Counted from the stretch's first letter, positions 37,641-47,148 are shown. The stretch: 64,000 bases of DNA from Kangsaoukella pontilimi (GCF_009830125.1 NZ_WUPT01000001.1:868001-932000), one strand, 5' to 3'. Translations and numbers: made by a program. The notes: generated from the sequence alone by a model not told the origin.

Positions 37641-38303
37641 ATGTTCAATTACAATTTCCAATGGCGCCCGGTCTGGAGATCACTTCCGGACCTGTTCGAG
37701 GCCAGCCTCGTCACGCTTCAGGTCGCCGCGCTGGCGATCGTGCTGGGCATTCTGGTCGGGCTGGTTCTGGCGCTGGTGCGCATGAACATGCGCGGCCCGG
37801 CGAGGTGGATCGCCACGGCCTGGGTCGAACTCGCGCGGAACACGCCTGTTCTGTTCCAGCTCTTCTTCTTCGGTTTCGGGCTTGGTGCGTTTGGCTGGCA
37901 CCTTACGCCCTTCACGATTGTGCTGGTGGGCCTGACCTTCAACAGCGCAGGCTACCTGGCCGAGAACTTCCGGGGCGGCTTCAACGCCATCCCCGACACT
38001 CAGCTGCGCGCCGCCCGGAGCCTCGGCATGACCGCATGGCAGGCCTATACGCGTGTCGTTATCCCGCAGGTGTTCAGGCTGGTCTATCACCCGATCACCA
38101 ACCAGATGGTCTGGGCCGTCCTGATGTCGTCGCTCGGGATGCTCGTAGGCTTCCGCGAACTCAGCGGCGAGACCCAGTTCCTCGCCAGCCGCAGCTACCG
38201 CATCTTCGAATATTTCGCGGTCACGGCGGTGATCTATTTCGTGATCGTCAAGATCATCCTTCTCGTTTCTCGCCTGCTGGCGATGCGGTTGTTCAGGTAC
38301 TGA
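37641..38303 (+). CDS. Amino-acid ABC transporter permease (HisM/GlnP type)
   Basis: A 220-residue permease. The HEQRSLGL-type EAA loop appears as TQLRAARSLGMTAWQAYTRV (about 120-139). The N-terminal LFEASLVTLQVAALAIVLG forms the first helix of the HisM fold. It heterodimerises with the next gene product, which starts 12 bases later, to form the membrane channel. Confidence 0.94.
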   Translation: MFNYNFQWRPVWRSLPDLFEASLVTLQVAALAIVLGILVGLVLALVRMNMRGPARWIATAWVELARNTPVLFQLFFFGFGLGAFGWHLTPFTIVLVGLTFNSAGYLAENFRGGFNAIPDTQLRAARSLGMTAWQAYTRVVIPQVFRLVYHPITNQMVWAVLMSSLGMLVGFRELSGETQFLASRSYRIFEYFAVTAVIYFVIVKIILLVSRLLAMRLFRY

Positions 38304-38315
38304 GGGGGGAGGCGC

Positions 38316-38978
38316 ATGGAACCATCAGTCGTCTTCTTCAGCGGCCTCACGGCAAGCGATGTCTGGTTTTTGACCGAAGCCGCGTTCCGCACCCTATTGA
38401 TCTCGGTGCTGTCGATCTCGATGGGTACCGCCATCGGCATCTTCTGTGGCTGGTTGCTGTACGAAGGCAAAATCTTCGCCACACTCACGCTCGCCCCGAT
38501 CCTCGACGTGTTCCGCTCGGTGCCGCTGATCATCCAGCTTGTGCTCTTCTACAACATGGCCCCGATCCTCGGTCTGAATCTCGATCCGTTCGCCTCCGGA
38601 ACGGTCATCCTGACGATCTACACGGCGGCACTCGTCGCGAACGTGGCGCGGGGCGGGTTCGAGGCCGTTGGCCTTCCTATTCGCCGTGCGGCCAGATCGC
38701 TTGGCATGACGTACTTTCAGGACCTGCGCTATGTGGTTCTGCCTATCGGCGGCCGCGCCGTCTTTCCGGCCTGGATCGGTGTGGCGCTTGGCGTGATGAA
38801 GGACAGCGCGCTGGTGTCGGTCCTTGGCTATGTCGAGCTTCTGAAGGCGAGCCAGATCCTGATCACCCGAACACAGCAGCCCTTCGTCGTCCTGGCGATC
38901 GCCGGCGCGTTCTATTTCGCGCTGTCCTATCCGGTGTCGCGCTACGCCGCAAAACTTGAAAAGAGGTGGGCCCAATGA
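38316..38978 (+). CDS. Amino-acid ABC transporter permease (HisQ/GlnP type)
   Basis: A 220-residue second permease of the pair. The EAA loop is LPIRRAARSLGMTYFQDLRY (about 120-139), and FRSVPLIIQLVLFYN is the conserved segment after helix two. It overlaps the ATPase start by four bases (ATGA). Confidence 0.94.
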   Translation: MEPSVVFFSGLTASDVWFLTEAAFRTLLISVLSISMGTAIGIFCGWLLYEGKIFATLTLAPILDVFRSVPLIIQLVLFYNMAPILGLNLDPFASGTVILTIYTAALVANVARGGFEAVGLPIRRAARSLGMTYFQDLRYVVLPIGGRAVFPAWIGVALGVMKDSALVSVLGYVELLKASQILITRTQQPFVVLAIAGAFYFALSYPVSRYAAKLEKRWAQ

Positions 38979-39697
38979 TCGAAATCCGGGATCTCCACAA
39001 GTATTTCGGCGACCTCCACGTGTTGAAGGGCATCGACCTCGACGTCCAGAAAGGCGAGGTCCTGTCGATCATCGGCGCGTCCGGGTCGGGCAAGTCGACG
39101 CTGCTTTACTGCATCAACGCGCTTGAGCCGATCCAGAAGGGGCGCGTTGTGGTCGACGGCACCGACGTCCATGCGAAAGGAACGGATATCAACCGGCTTC
39201 GACAGAAGCTGGGCATGGTGTTCCAGCAGTGGAACAGCTTCCCGCATCTGACCGCATTAGAGAACGTCGCGCTCGCGCCCCGCATCGTAAAGGGCAAGCC
39301 CAAGGCCGAGGCCCGCGATATCGCCTCCGAGCAGCTTCGCCGCGTCGGTCTCTCGGACAAGATCAACGTCTATCCGAGCGCTCTCTCGGGCGGTCAGCAG
39401 CAGCGCCTCGCCATTGCCCGCGCGCTGGCGATGGAGCCGGAATACATGCTCTTCGACGAAGCGACGTCGGCGCTTGACCCCGAACTGGTGGGCGAGGTGC
39501 TGGATACCATGCGTCTTCTGGCCGAAGAGGGAATGACGATGATCTGCGTGACCCACGAGATGGGCTTCGCGCGCGATGTGTCGGACCGGATCGCCTATTT
39601 CCATCAGGGCGTGATGGAAGAGATCGGACCGCCCCAGCAGCTCTTCGGAAACCCGCATTCCGAGAACACAAGGAAGTTTCTCGCCAAGGTCCGCTGA
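38975..39697 (+). CDS. Amino-acid ABC transporter ATP-binding protein (GlnQ/HisP type)
   Basis: A 240-residue ATPase. Walker A is GASGSGKST, signature LSGGQQQRLAIARA, Walker B LFDEATSALDPE followed by the CVTHEMGFARDV switch region, all typical of GlnQ. I start at MIEIRDLHKYF, overlapping the permease stop. It completes the uptake system; the catabolic genes follow after 89 bases on the same strand. Confidence 0.96.
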   Translation: MIEIRDLHKYFGDLHVLKGIDLDVQKGEVLSIIGASGSGKSTLLYCINALEPIQKGRVVVDGTDVHAKGTDINRLRQKLGMVFQQWNSFPHLTALENVALAPRIVKGKPKAEARDIASEQLRRVGLSDKINVYPSALSGGQQQRLAIARALAMEPEYMLFDEATSALDPELVGEVLDTMRLLAEEGMTMICVTHEMGFARDVSDRIAYFHQGVMEEIGPPQQLFGNPHSENTRKFLAKVR

Positions 39698-39786
39698 ACG
39701 CCAGCCGCAGGCCGGCGCCGGGACAGGTGCGGACACACCATTTCGCCACCGAGGTTCACGCGGTGGCCACTGACAAGGAGGACGCA

Positions 39787-40731
39787 ATGTCGTCGAGTAT
39801 CTTTACGGGCTGTATGCCCGCCCTCATGACCCCCTGCACGGACGACCGCAGCCCCGATTACGACGCTCTCGTGCGGAAAGGTCGCGAGATGATCGACGCG
39901 GGAATGTCGGCGGTGATCTACTGCGGCTCGATGGGGGACTGGCCGCTTCTGACCGATGACGAGCGGATGGAGGGCGTGGCGCGTCTGGTCGCGGCGGGTG
40001 TGCCCGTGATCGTCGGCACCGGCGCCGTCAACACCAGGATGGCGGCAGCCCACGCCGCACATGCCGCGAAGGTGGGTGCGCGCGGGTTGATGGTCATTCC
40101 CCGCGTCCTGTCGCGCGGCTCGTCGCCCGCGGCCCAGAAGGCTCACTTCAAGGCGGTCCTGTCGGCCGCGCCGCATCTTCCGGCGGTGATCTACAACAGC
40201 CCCTATTATGGCTTCGCCACCCGCGCCGAGCTGTTCTTCGCGCTTCGGGACGAGCACCCCAATCTCGTCGGCTTCAAGGAATTCGGCGGGGCCGACGACC
40301 TTCGCTACGCGGCCGAGAACATCACTTCGCGCGACGAAGGCGTGACGCTGATGATCGGGGTCGATACGGCGGTCTATCATGGGTTCGTGAACTGCGGTGC
40401 GACCGGCGCAATCACGGGCATAGGCAACGCGCTTCCCGCAGAGGTCCTGCTTCTGATGTCTCTGAGCCAGAAAGCCGCGAAGGGCGACGCGCTCGCCCGC
40501 CGTCAGGCCCGCGAACTCGACGAGGCTCTGGCCGTTCTGTCGAGCTTCGACGAGGGGCCGGACCTCGTTCTCTTCTACAAGCATCTGATGGTGCTCAACG
40601 GCGAAGACGAGTACCGCCTGCATTTCAACGAGAGCGACGCTCTTTCGGACGCGCAGCGGAACTATGCCGAAGAGCAATATGCGCTTTTCCGGGCGTGGTT
40701 CGCCGACTGGCGTAGCCGCGAAGGTCTCTAA
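39787..40731 (+). CDS. DHDPS/NAL-family aldolase, probable pyrroline-4-hydroxy-2-carboxylate deaminase
   Basis: A 314-residue class I aldolase-fold protein. The Schiff-base Lys164 is in GFKEFGG and the Tyr136 in YNSPYYG. An AAGGAGG site precedes the ATG. Between a hydroxyproline epimerase gene and near a semialdehyde dehydrogenase, it fits the deaminase (HypD/LhpC role) that converts 1-pyrroline-4-hydroxy-2-carboxylate to alpha-ketoglutarate semialdehyde and ammonia. The family also contains dihydrodipicolinate synthase and aldolases, so the role rests on context. 4-Hydroxyproline-specific residues cannot be verified by eye. Confidence 0.8.
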   Translation: MSSSIFTGCMPALMTPCTDDRSPDYDALVRKGREMIDAGMSAVIYCGSMGDWPLLTDDERMEGVARLVAAGVPVIVGTGAVNTRMAAAHAAHAAKVGARGLMVIPRVLSRGSSPAAQKAHFKAVLSAAPHLPAVIYNSPYYGFATRAELFFALRDEHPNLVGFKEFGGADDLRYAAENITSRDEGVTLMIGVDTAVYHGFVNCGATGAITGIGNALPAEVLLLMSLSQKAAKGDALARRQARELDEALAVLSSFDEGPDLVLFYKHLMVLNGEDEYRLHFNESDALSDAQRNYAEEQYALFRAWFADWRSREGL

Positions 40732-40736
40732 TCCGG

Positions 40737-41669
40737 GTGCAGGTCATCGACAGCCATACCGCAGGCGAGCCGACGCGGGTCGTCGTTGGTGGCGGGCCGG
40801 ACCTTGGCGCGGGCAGCCTCGCCGAACGCGCGGCCCGGCTCGAGGCCGAACATGGTGATTTCTGCGCATCGCTTCTGTGCGAGCCTCGCGGTCACGAGGC
40901 GATGGTGGGCGCGCTTCTGGTTGCGCCGTCGGATGCCGATTGCGTCACCGGCGTGATCTATTTCAATACGCTCAGGCCGCTTGGCATGTGCGGCCATGCC
41001 ACGATCGGTCTGGCCGTTACCCTCGCGCATCTGGGACGGATTGCGCCGGGACAGCACCGTATCGACACGCCGCTGGGGCCGGTCAGCTTCGATCTTCACG
41101 ACGCGAACACCGCGACAGTGGTGAATGTCGAAAGCTACCGCCACGCAAAAGACGTGGCCGTCCCGGTCGATGGCTTGGGTGTCGTGGTTGGAGACGTGGC
41201 CTGGGGCGGCAACTGGTTCTTTCTTGCGAAATCCGCGCCCGTTGCCGTCGAGGCCGGAAATATCCGCGCCCTGACCGACGCCGCGCTTGCCATCCGCGAG
41301 GCGCTCGACCGGAGCGGCATCACGGGGGCGGACGGCGCGAGGATCGATCACGTCGAGTTTTTCGAACCCGCCATATCGTCCGATGCGCATAGCCGGAATT
41401 TCGTCCTTTGCCCTGGCGGCGCCTATGACCGCTCGCCTTGCGGGACGGGCTGCTCGGCCAAACTTGCCTGCCTTGCGGCGGACGGGGCCTGGCCGCCCGG
41501 CAAGGAATGGGTACAGGAAAGCGTGATCGGCAGCACCTACCGCGTCAGCTATCGCCAAGGGGCAGGGGCCGGCATTGTGGCGAGCATCACCGGACAGGCG
41601 TTCGTCACCGCCGAAACCAACCTGCTGTTCCACGCAGAAGACCCGTATATCCATGGAATAAGGCTCTGA
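40737..41669 (+). CDS. Proline racemase superfamily, probable 4-hydroxyproline 2-epimerase
   Basis: A 310-residue member with both catalytic cysteines: Cys85 in MCGHATIG and Cys235 in DRSPCGTG. The Cys/Cys pair is the racemase/epimerase type that interconverts trans-4-hydroxy-L-proline and cis-4-hydroxy-D-proline. The start is GTG (MQVIDSHTAGEPTRVV), five bases after the deaminase stop, with no strong ribosome-binding site, so coupling is likely. Proline racemase is the alternative. Context with the deaminase and semialdehyde dehydrogenase favours the hydroxyproline enzyme. Confidence 0.85.
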   Translation: MQVIDSHTAGEPTRVVVGGGPDLGAGSLAERAARLEAEHGDFCASLLCEPRGHEAMVGALLVAPSDADCVTGVIYFNTLRPLGMCGHATIGLAVTLAHLGRIAPGQHRIDTPLGPVSFDLHDANTATVVNVESYRHAKDVAVPVDGLGVVVGDVAWGGNWFFLAKSAPVAVEAGNIRALTDAALAIREALDRSGITGADGARIDHVEFFEPAISSDAHSRNFVLCPGGAYDRSPCGTGCSAKLACLAADGAWPPGKEWVQESVIGSTYRVSYRQGAGAGIVASITGQAFVTAETNLLFHAEDPYIHGIRL

Positions 41670-41754
41670 CATGCCTCGTCCGTTCATTTTCATGCGCCGT
41701 ACTTGCCGCGCACGCGGCCTTTCTGGCGGCACCGCACCAAGGCGGAGGACCTAG

Positions 41755-42786
41755 ATGCGAAGCACCCGCAGCATTCACGTGATTTCCTGCCACGCCGAGG
41801 GCGAGGTGGGCGATGTCATCGTCGGTGGCGTCGCGCCGCCGCCGGGCGAGACGATCTGGGAACAGCGGAACTCCATCGCCAAGGACGGCTGGCTCAGGAA
41901 CTTTGTCCTGAACGAACCGCGCGGCGGAGTCTTCCGGCACGTCAATCTTCTCGTGCCTCCGAAGCACGCGCAGGCTGACGCCGCCTTCATCATCATGGAA
42001 CCCGAGGACACGCCGCCGATGTCGGGGTCGAACTCGATCTGTGTGGCGACGGTTCTGCTCGATGCCGGAATTGTCCCGATGCAGGAGCCGGTGACCGAGA
42101 TGGTGCTCGAGGCTCCGGGCGGGCTCGTTCACGTGCGGGCCGCCTGCAAAGACGGCAAGGCCGAGCGGATCAGTGTCCGCAACGTGCCGAGCTTTGCCGA
42201 CAGGCTGGACGCCGCGCTCGAGGTCGAGGGCCTCGGGACGCTCACGGTGGATACCGCCTATGGCGGCGACAGCTTCGTGGTGGTCGATGCCGCCGCACTC
42301 GGCTTCTCGCTGGTCGAGGACGAGGCGCAGGACCTCGCACGCCTCGGCGTCCGGATCACGGCTGCGGCGAATGAGCAGATTGGGTTCTCTCATCCGCTCA
42401 ACGCCGAATGGGACCACATCTCTTTCTGCGCTTTCTGCGGTCCTCTGTCGGCCAACGCGTCCGGTGTGACGGGCCGCTCGGCCGTCGCCATAAGGCCCGG
42501 CAAGATCGACCGCTCGCCCACCGGCACAGCGGTCTCGGCGCGGCTGGCGCTCATGGCCGCGCGGGGACAACTTACCGCGGAACAGAGCTTCGAGGCTGTG
42601 TCGATCATCGGCTCGACCTTCACGGGCCGGATCACGGGCGAGACCGAAGTGGCTGGCAGAAAGGCGATCCTGCCCGAGATCACCGGCCGCGCGTGGATCA
42701 CGGGCACCCATCAGCACATGCTGGACCCCGAAGATCCGTGGCCCGAGGGATACCGGCTTAAGGACACCTGGGGCTTCCAGCCCTAG
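41755..42786 (+). CDS. Proline racemase superfamily paralogue with Ser/Thr active site (3-hydroxyproline dehydratase-like)
   Basis: A 343-residue paralogue of the preceding gene. The positions of the two catalytic Cys are Ser90 (MSGSNSI) and Thr256 (DRSPTGTA). Thr at the second position is the mark of trans-3-hydroxy-L-proline dehydratases, which remove water to give pyrroline-2-carboxylate; those studied usually keep Cys at the first position, so Ser is atypical. It is about 30 residues longer than its neighbour. A GGAGG site precedes the ATG. A dehydratase role is my best guess, but an untested substrate is possible. Confidence 0.75.
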   Translation: MRSTRSIHVISCHAEGEVGDVIVGGVAPPPGETIWEQRNSIAKDGWLRNFVLNEPRGGVFRHVNLLVPPKHAQADAAFIIMEPEDTPPMSGSNSICVATVLLDAGIVPMQEPVTEMVLEAPGGLVHVRAACKDGKAERISVRNVPSFADRLDAALEVEGLGTLTVDTAYGGDSFVVVDAAALGFSLVEDEAQDLARLGVRITAAANEQIGFSHPLNAEWDHISFCAFCGPLSANASGVTGRSAVAIRPGKIDRSPTGTAVSARLALMAARGQLTAEQSFEAVSIIGSTFTGRITGETEVAGRKAILPEITGRAWITGTHQHMLDPEDPWPEGYRLKDTWGFQP

Positions 42787-42822
42787 CGACATGATTTGAA
42801 TACAGACGGAAAGGACGAAACC

Positions 42823-44325
42823 TTGAGGACAGAACACCTGATCGCCGGAGACTGGGTCGCTGACGACGAGACCTTTCCGAACATGCCAGTCGAGGGTGAC
42901 GCGGATCGTTTCGCTGTGGGCAGGCCCGAGCATATCGACCGGGCCGTACGCGCCGCCGAGGCCGCGTTCCCCTCCTTTGCCGGGTTGTCCCGCAATGAGC
43001 GCGCCGCGTTCCTCCGGGCCATAGCGGCCGAGATCGACGCGCGGGGCGACGAGATCACCGCCATCGGCACGCGCGAGACCGGGCTGCCGGCCGCCCGTTT
43101 GCAAGGCGAGCGCGGCAGGACGACCGGCCAGCTTCGGCTCTTCGCGGATCATATCGAGGCGGGGGATTATCTCGACAGGCGCCACGATCCTGCCTTGCCG
43201 GATCGCGCGCCGCTGCCGCGACCGGACCTCAGGATGATGCAGCGCCCGATCGGCCCCGTGGCGGTCTTTGGGGCGTCGAACTTTCCGTTGGCTTTCTCCG
43301 TCGCGGGCGGCGACACGGCGTCGGCTCTGGCGGCGGGCTGCCCGGTCGTCGTCAAGGGGCACTCCGCACATCCCGGCACCGGCGCGGTCGTCGCCGAAGC
43401 GATCCTGGCCGCTATCGAGGGGCAGGGGATCGATCCGGGCGTCTTCAGCCTTGTTCAGGGGGGCGCGCGCGAGACGGGGCAGGCGCTCGTCACCCATCCG
43501 CTCATCCGCGCGGTCGGCTTCACCGGCTCGCTTGCCGGGGGCAAGGCGCTTTTCGACCTCTGCGCCGCCCGGCCAGAGCCGATCCCGTTTTTCGGTGAGC
43601 TCGGTTCGGTGAACCCGATGTTCCTTCTGCCGTCGGCCGTGGCGACCCGTGGCGCCGAGATCGCGGCGGGCTGGGCGGCGTCGCTGACCATGGGGGCCGG
43701 GCAGTTCTGCACCAATCCGGGCGTCGCCGTCCTGATCGACGGCCCCGAGGTCGAGGCGTTCACCGAGGCAGCCGTTGCGGCGCTGTCGGACGGGGGCGAG
43801 CAGGTGATGCTGACCGAAGGGATCGCCACCGCCTATCGGTCGGGACGCGATCGTGTCGCCGGGACCGAGGGCGTGCGGGAGCTTCTGACGTCCATGTGCG
43901 ACCGGCGCGGGGCAACCCCGTATCTCTACCAGACGACCGGTGCGGCATGGCTGAGGGACGAGACGCTCGGGGAAGAGGTATTCGGCCCGCTCGGCCTGAT
44001 TGTGACCGTGGCGGATGCGGACGAAATGAAGGCCGTTGCAACAAGTCTGCAGGGTCAGTTGACCTGCACCCTCCATACCGATCCCGGCGACACCGCGCTG
44101 GCCCGTGACCTGCTGCCGATACTTGAGCGGAAAGCGGGCCGGGTGCTGGCCAACGGCTTTCCGACCGGGGTCGAGGTTTCGGACGCCATGGTCCATGGCG
44201 GCCCGTTTCCCGCGTCCACGAATTTCGGCCACACCTCTGTCGGCACACTTTCTATCCGCCGCTGGCTTCGTCCCGTCTGCTACCAGAACATGCCGGAGGA
44301 CATTCTGCCTGCCGATCTGACGTGA
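42823..44325 (+). CDS. Aldehyde dehydrogenase, alpha-ketoglutarate-semialdehyde type
   Basis: A 500-residue NAD(P)-dependent aldehyde dehydrogenase. The start is TTG after GGAAAGGA; no ATG is available at the right place. Glu259 (FFGELGSVN) and Cys296 (GQFCTNPG) are the catalytic pair. Segments GPVAVFGASNFPLAFSVAGG and NPMFLLP resemble the 2,5-dioxopentanoate dehydrogenase subgroup, which oxidises alpha-ketoglutarate semialdehyde to alpha-ketoglutarate, the last step of hydroxyproline (and some pentose) catabolism. Context agrees with the hydroxyproline role. Confidence 0.88.
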   Translation: MRTEHLIAGDWVADDETFPNMPVEGDADRFAVGRPEHIDRAVRAAEAAFPSFAGLSRNERAAFLRAIAAEIDARGDEITAIGTRETGLPAARLQGERGRTTGQLRLFADHIEAGDYLDRRHDPALPDRAPLPRPDLRMMQRPIGPVAVFGASNFPLAFSVAGGDTASALAAGCPVVVKGHSAHPGTGAVVAEAILAAIEGQGIDPGVFSLVQGGARETGQALVTHPLIRAVGFTGSLAGGKALFDLCAARPEPIPFFGELGSVNPMFLLPSAVATRGAEIAAGWAASLTMGAGQFCTNPGVAVLIDGPEVEAFTEAAVAALSDGGEQVMLTEGIATAYRSGRDRVAGTEGVRELLTSMCDRRGATPYLYQTTGAAWLRDETLGEEVFGPLGLIVTVADADEMKAVATSLQGQLTCTLHTDPGDTALARDLLPILERKAGRVLANGFPTGVEVSDAMVHGGPFPASTNFGHTSVGTLSIRRWLRPVCYQNMPEDILPADLT

Positions 44326-44412
44326 CAGGTGTGCCGTTCTTATGTCTCATATCCGCTTGACGCGCCCACGCCCGCGCGCGCTCACTCGGACCACCAGAAC
44401 GCCTGAGGGTGA

Positions 44413-45342
44413 ATGATGCAGCTTCCAAGGATGAATGCGGGCGCACGCGCCTTTCTCGACCGGCTTGCCGCGGAAGGTGGGCCGCCGATATACACCCTCC
44501 CGCCAGAGGTTGTGCGTCGGCAGCACAACGCCCGGCAGGCCGAGCTGAACCTTCCGCCGCTCCACGCCTGCGACATGCGCGAGGTGCAGGTGACGGACGA
44601 CGTCGCCGCCCGGCTCTATCTGCCCGACGGCGAGGGGCCTGCCCCACTCATGGTCTTCTTCCACGGAGGCGGCTGGATGCTGGGAACGCTCGATGCGGTC
44701 GACGCCCTCTGCCAAGATCTCTGCCATCAATCGGGCTGGGCGGTCCTGTCGGTCGACTACCGGCTGGCCCCTGAACATCCGTTTCCCGCCCCCATCGAGG
44801 ACGGCCGGGCTGCGTTGCGACTGGCGCGATCCGGGGATCTGGGCGACCGGATCGACCCGACGAGGCTGGCAGTCGCCGGAGACTCGGCGGGCGGCAACAT
44901 CGCCGCGGTTCTCGCACTGGAGGAGGGCCGCGCACTCACCGCGCAGGTCCTGATCTATCCGGTCACCGACCGCAGCCGGACCCACGGCTCGATGGAGCGG
45001 CTCGGGAAGGGGCTGAACCTGGACAAGGCGATCATGGACTGGTTCTGGGACAATTACGTCACCGATCCGGGACTGCACGGGGATTGGCGGGTCTCGCCGC
45101 TCTGTTTCTCCGGGACCACCGCTCCGGCACCCACGATGGTGCTCCTTGCGGGGTACGATCCGCTTTTCGACGAGGGACTGGCCTATGCCGATCATCTTGC
45201 CGGGCTCGGCACGCCCGTTGAGACGCTTATATTCCCCGATCAGATTCACGGCTTTGCCAATCAGACCGCGCTCAGCGAAGCGCCCTACGCCATGCGCGAC
45301 GGGATTGCCGGGTATCTCCGCCGCCGCGCCCTTGCGGTCTGA
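44413..45342 (+). CDS. Alpha/beta hydrolase, HSL-type esterase
   Basis: A 309-residue hormone-sensitive-lipase family enzyme. The oxyanion motif HGGGW starts at His84, and the nucleophile Ser158 is in GDSAGGN. YRLAPEHPFPAPIEDG is the conserved block between them. The catalytic Asp and His are in YDPLFDEG and IHGF near 254 and 284. No signal peptide. It follows the dehydrogenase by 87 bases and may be co-transcribed, but a role in hydroxyproline use is not obvious; hydrolysis of an ester or lactone-like derivative is possible. Confidence 0.88.
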   Translation: MMQLPRMNAGARAFLDRLAAEGGPPIYTLPPEVVRRQHNARQAELNLPPLHACDMREVQVTDDVAARLYLPDGEGPAPLMVFFHGGGWMLGTLDAVDALCQDLCHQSGWAVLSVDYRLAPEHPFPAPIEDGRAALRLARSGDLGDRIDPTRLAVAGDSAGGNIAAVLALEEGRALTAQVLIYPVTDRSRTHGSMERLGKGLNLDKAIMDWFWDNYVTDPGLHGDWRVSPLCFSGTTAPAPTMVLLAGYDPLFDEGLAYADHLAGLGTPVETLIFPDQIHGFANQTALSEAPYAMRDGIAGYLRRRALAV

Positions 45343-45347
45343 CCGGA

Positions 45348-46295
45348 TCAGGGCACCGGTGTCAGAAGGGGGCGGCCCTCGAAATGCGCCGTCAGGTTGT
45401 CGCGCATGAGCTGCCCCATCTCTTTCCTTGTCCGCATGGTGGCCGAAGCCTGATGCGGCTGAAGGAGTACGTTGGGCAGGTCCGGAATGCGCGGATCGAG
45501 ATCGGGCTCGCCCTCGAACACATCGAGCGCCGCGCCGCCAAGCCGCCCTTCGGCAAGCGCGCGTATCAAGGCGTCCTCGTCGACCGCGGCCGCGCGCGCG
45601 ACGTTGACCAGCATGCCATTCGGCCCGAGCGCATCCAGCACCTTCTCATCGACGATGTGCCGCGTCTCACCGGAGACGGCGAGGGTCAGAATCAGAATGT
45701 CCGACGCCTCGGCCAATGCGACGGGGTCGGGAATATAGCGCCAGTCGGACGGCGTGGCCTTGGGGCTGCGCGCGGAATAGGCGATGGTCATGTCGAAAGC
45801 GGCAAGGCGCCGTGCGACCGCCTCTCCGATCCGGCCAAGGCCCAGAATGCCCGCGCGCTGTCCCCAGACCCTGCGCCCAAGCGGCGGCGCGCCCTTCCGG
45901 GACCAGTCGCCCGAGCGGACCCAGGCATCGTTCGCCACCAGCTCCCGCGACAGAGCCAGCGTCATTGCGACCGCGAAATCGGCCACATCGCCGGTCAGGA
46001 CGTCGGGCGTGTTCGTCACCGCGATGCCCCGCGCGCGGCAGGTTTCGATATCGACGGCATCGAAGCCCACGCCATAGACTGCGATGACTTCGAGCGCAGG
46101 GCAGGCCGCGATGATGCGGCGGCTGGCACCGACATCGCCCTTGGTCGCGATGCCGCGTATGCGTGGGCCGACCTCTGCCAGAAAGGTATCCGCATCTTCG
46201 GCAAGGTCGAGCCGGTGCATGGTAAAGGCCGCGTCGAGCGGTGTCTGGTCCCAGTCCGGATAGGGGCCAAGCTGCAGGATATCCGGCCTCGACAT
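45348..46295 (-). CDS. D-isomer 2-hydroxyacid dehydrogenase
   Basis: A 315-residue NAD(P)-dependent dehydrogenase. The Rossmann motif GLGRIG is at about 152-157, and catalytic residues Arg in NVARAAAVDE, Glu in DVFEGEP and His in LQPHQASAT are present. It interconverts 2-keto and D-2-hydroxy acids; glyoxylate/hydroxypyruvate reductase is a common assignment, but substrate is unknown. It is convergent with the esterase (five bases apart) and divergent from the SDR, 85 bases between starts. Confidence 0.9.
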   Translation of the reverse strand: MSRPDILQLGPYPDWDQTPLDAAFTMHRLDLAEDADTFLAEVGPRIRGIATKGDVGASRRIIAACPALEVIAVYGVGFDAVDIETCRARGIAVTNTPDVLTGDVADFAVAMTLALSRELVANDAWVRSGDWSRKGAPPLGRRVWGQRAGILGLGRIGEAVARRLAAFDMTIAYSARSPKATPSDWRYIPDPVALAEASDILILTLAVSGETRHIVDEKVLDALGPNGMLVNVARAAAVDEDALIRALAEGRLGGAALDVFEGEPDLDPRIPDLPNVLLQPHQASATMRTRKEMGQLMRDNLTAHFEGRPLLTPVP

Positions 46296-46380
46296 GGGCG
46301 CGCGCTCCGGGTTGTTATCATGGGCAGAGGCTCGGCCAGCCCGGTCCGAGCGTCAAGAAGCAAGGGAAAGAATAGTGGCC

Positions 46381-47148
46381 ATGTCGCTGGACCTGTTCAG
46401 ACTGAACGGCAGAACCGCCCTCGTCACCGGCTCGTCGCAGGGGATCGGTCTTGCACTGGCCAGGGGGTTGGCCGGGGCCGGGGCCGCTATTATCCTGAAC
46501 GGCCGCAATGCCGACACCCTGTCTGCAGCCGCCGAAGACCTGCGGTCCGAGGGGCATACCGTCCGGACGCTGGCTTTCGACGTAACCGACCACGATGCCG
46601 TCCGGGCGGCGATCGACGGCCATGAGGCCGAATTCGGTCCCATCGACATCCTCGTCAACAACGCGGGAATGCAGCATCGCGCGCCGCTCGAGGATTTCCC
46701 GCCGGATGCGTTCGACCGGCTGATTCAGACCAACGTTGCCAGCGTCTTTCACGTGGGGCAGGCGATGGCGCGTCACATGATCGGGCGGGGGCGGGGCAAG
46801 ATCGTCAACATCTGTTCGGTCCAGACCGCGCTGGCCCGGCCCGGCATCGCGCCCTATACGGCGACGAAAGGGGCTGTGGCGAACCTGACCAAGGGCATGG
46901 CGGCCGACTGGGCGCGGCACGGGCTTCAGTGCAACGGGATCGCGCCCGGCTATTTCGAGACGCCGCTCAACGCCGCCTTGATGAACGACCCCGAGTTCAA
47001 CGGCTGGCTGACGAACCGGACCCCGGCAGGGCGATGGGGCAAGGTAGAGGAACTGGTGGGCGCCTGCGTCTTCCTCTCGTCTGACGCATCCTCCTTCGTC
47101 AACGGCACGGTGATCTACGTGGATGGCGGGATCACGGCCTGTCTCTGA
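46381..47148 (+). CDS. Short-chain dehydrogenase/reductase
   Basis: A 255-residue classical SDR. The cofactor motif is TGSSQGIG (about 16-23), the NNAG motif follows near 93, and the catalytic Ser146, Tyr159 and Lys163 are all present (YTATK). It resembles gluconate 5-dehydrogenase-type enzymes, although the substrate is not settled. ATG after an AAGGGAAAG site. Divergent from the hydroxyacid dehydrogenase, so they may share control. Confidence 0.9.
   Translation: MSLDLFRLNGRTALVTGSSQGIGLALARGLAGAGAAIILNGRNADTLSAAAEDLRSEGHTVRTLAFDVTDHDAVRAAIDGHEAEFGPIDILVNNAGMQHRAPLEDFPPDAFDRLIQTNVASVFHVGQAMARHMIGRGRGKIVNICSVQTALARPGIAPYTATKGAVANLTKGMAADWARHGLQCNGIAPGYFETPLNAALMNDPEFNGWLTNRTPAGRWGKVEELVGACVFLSSDASSFVNGTVIYVDGGITACL

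Noticed and set aside
41605-44232. An 875-codon open frame on the minus strand across the hydroxyproline enzymes
   Set aside because: It is antisense to two clearly conserved enzymes, has no recognisable domain, and its composition is the mirror of high-GC third-position coding.
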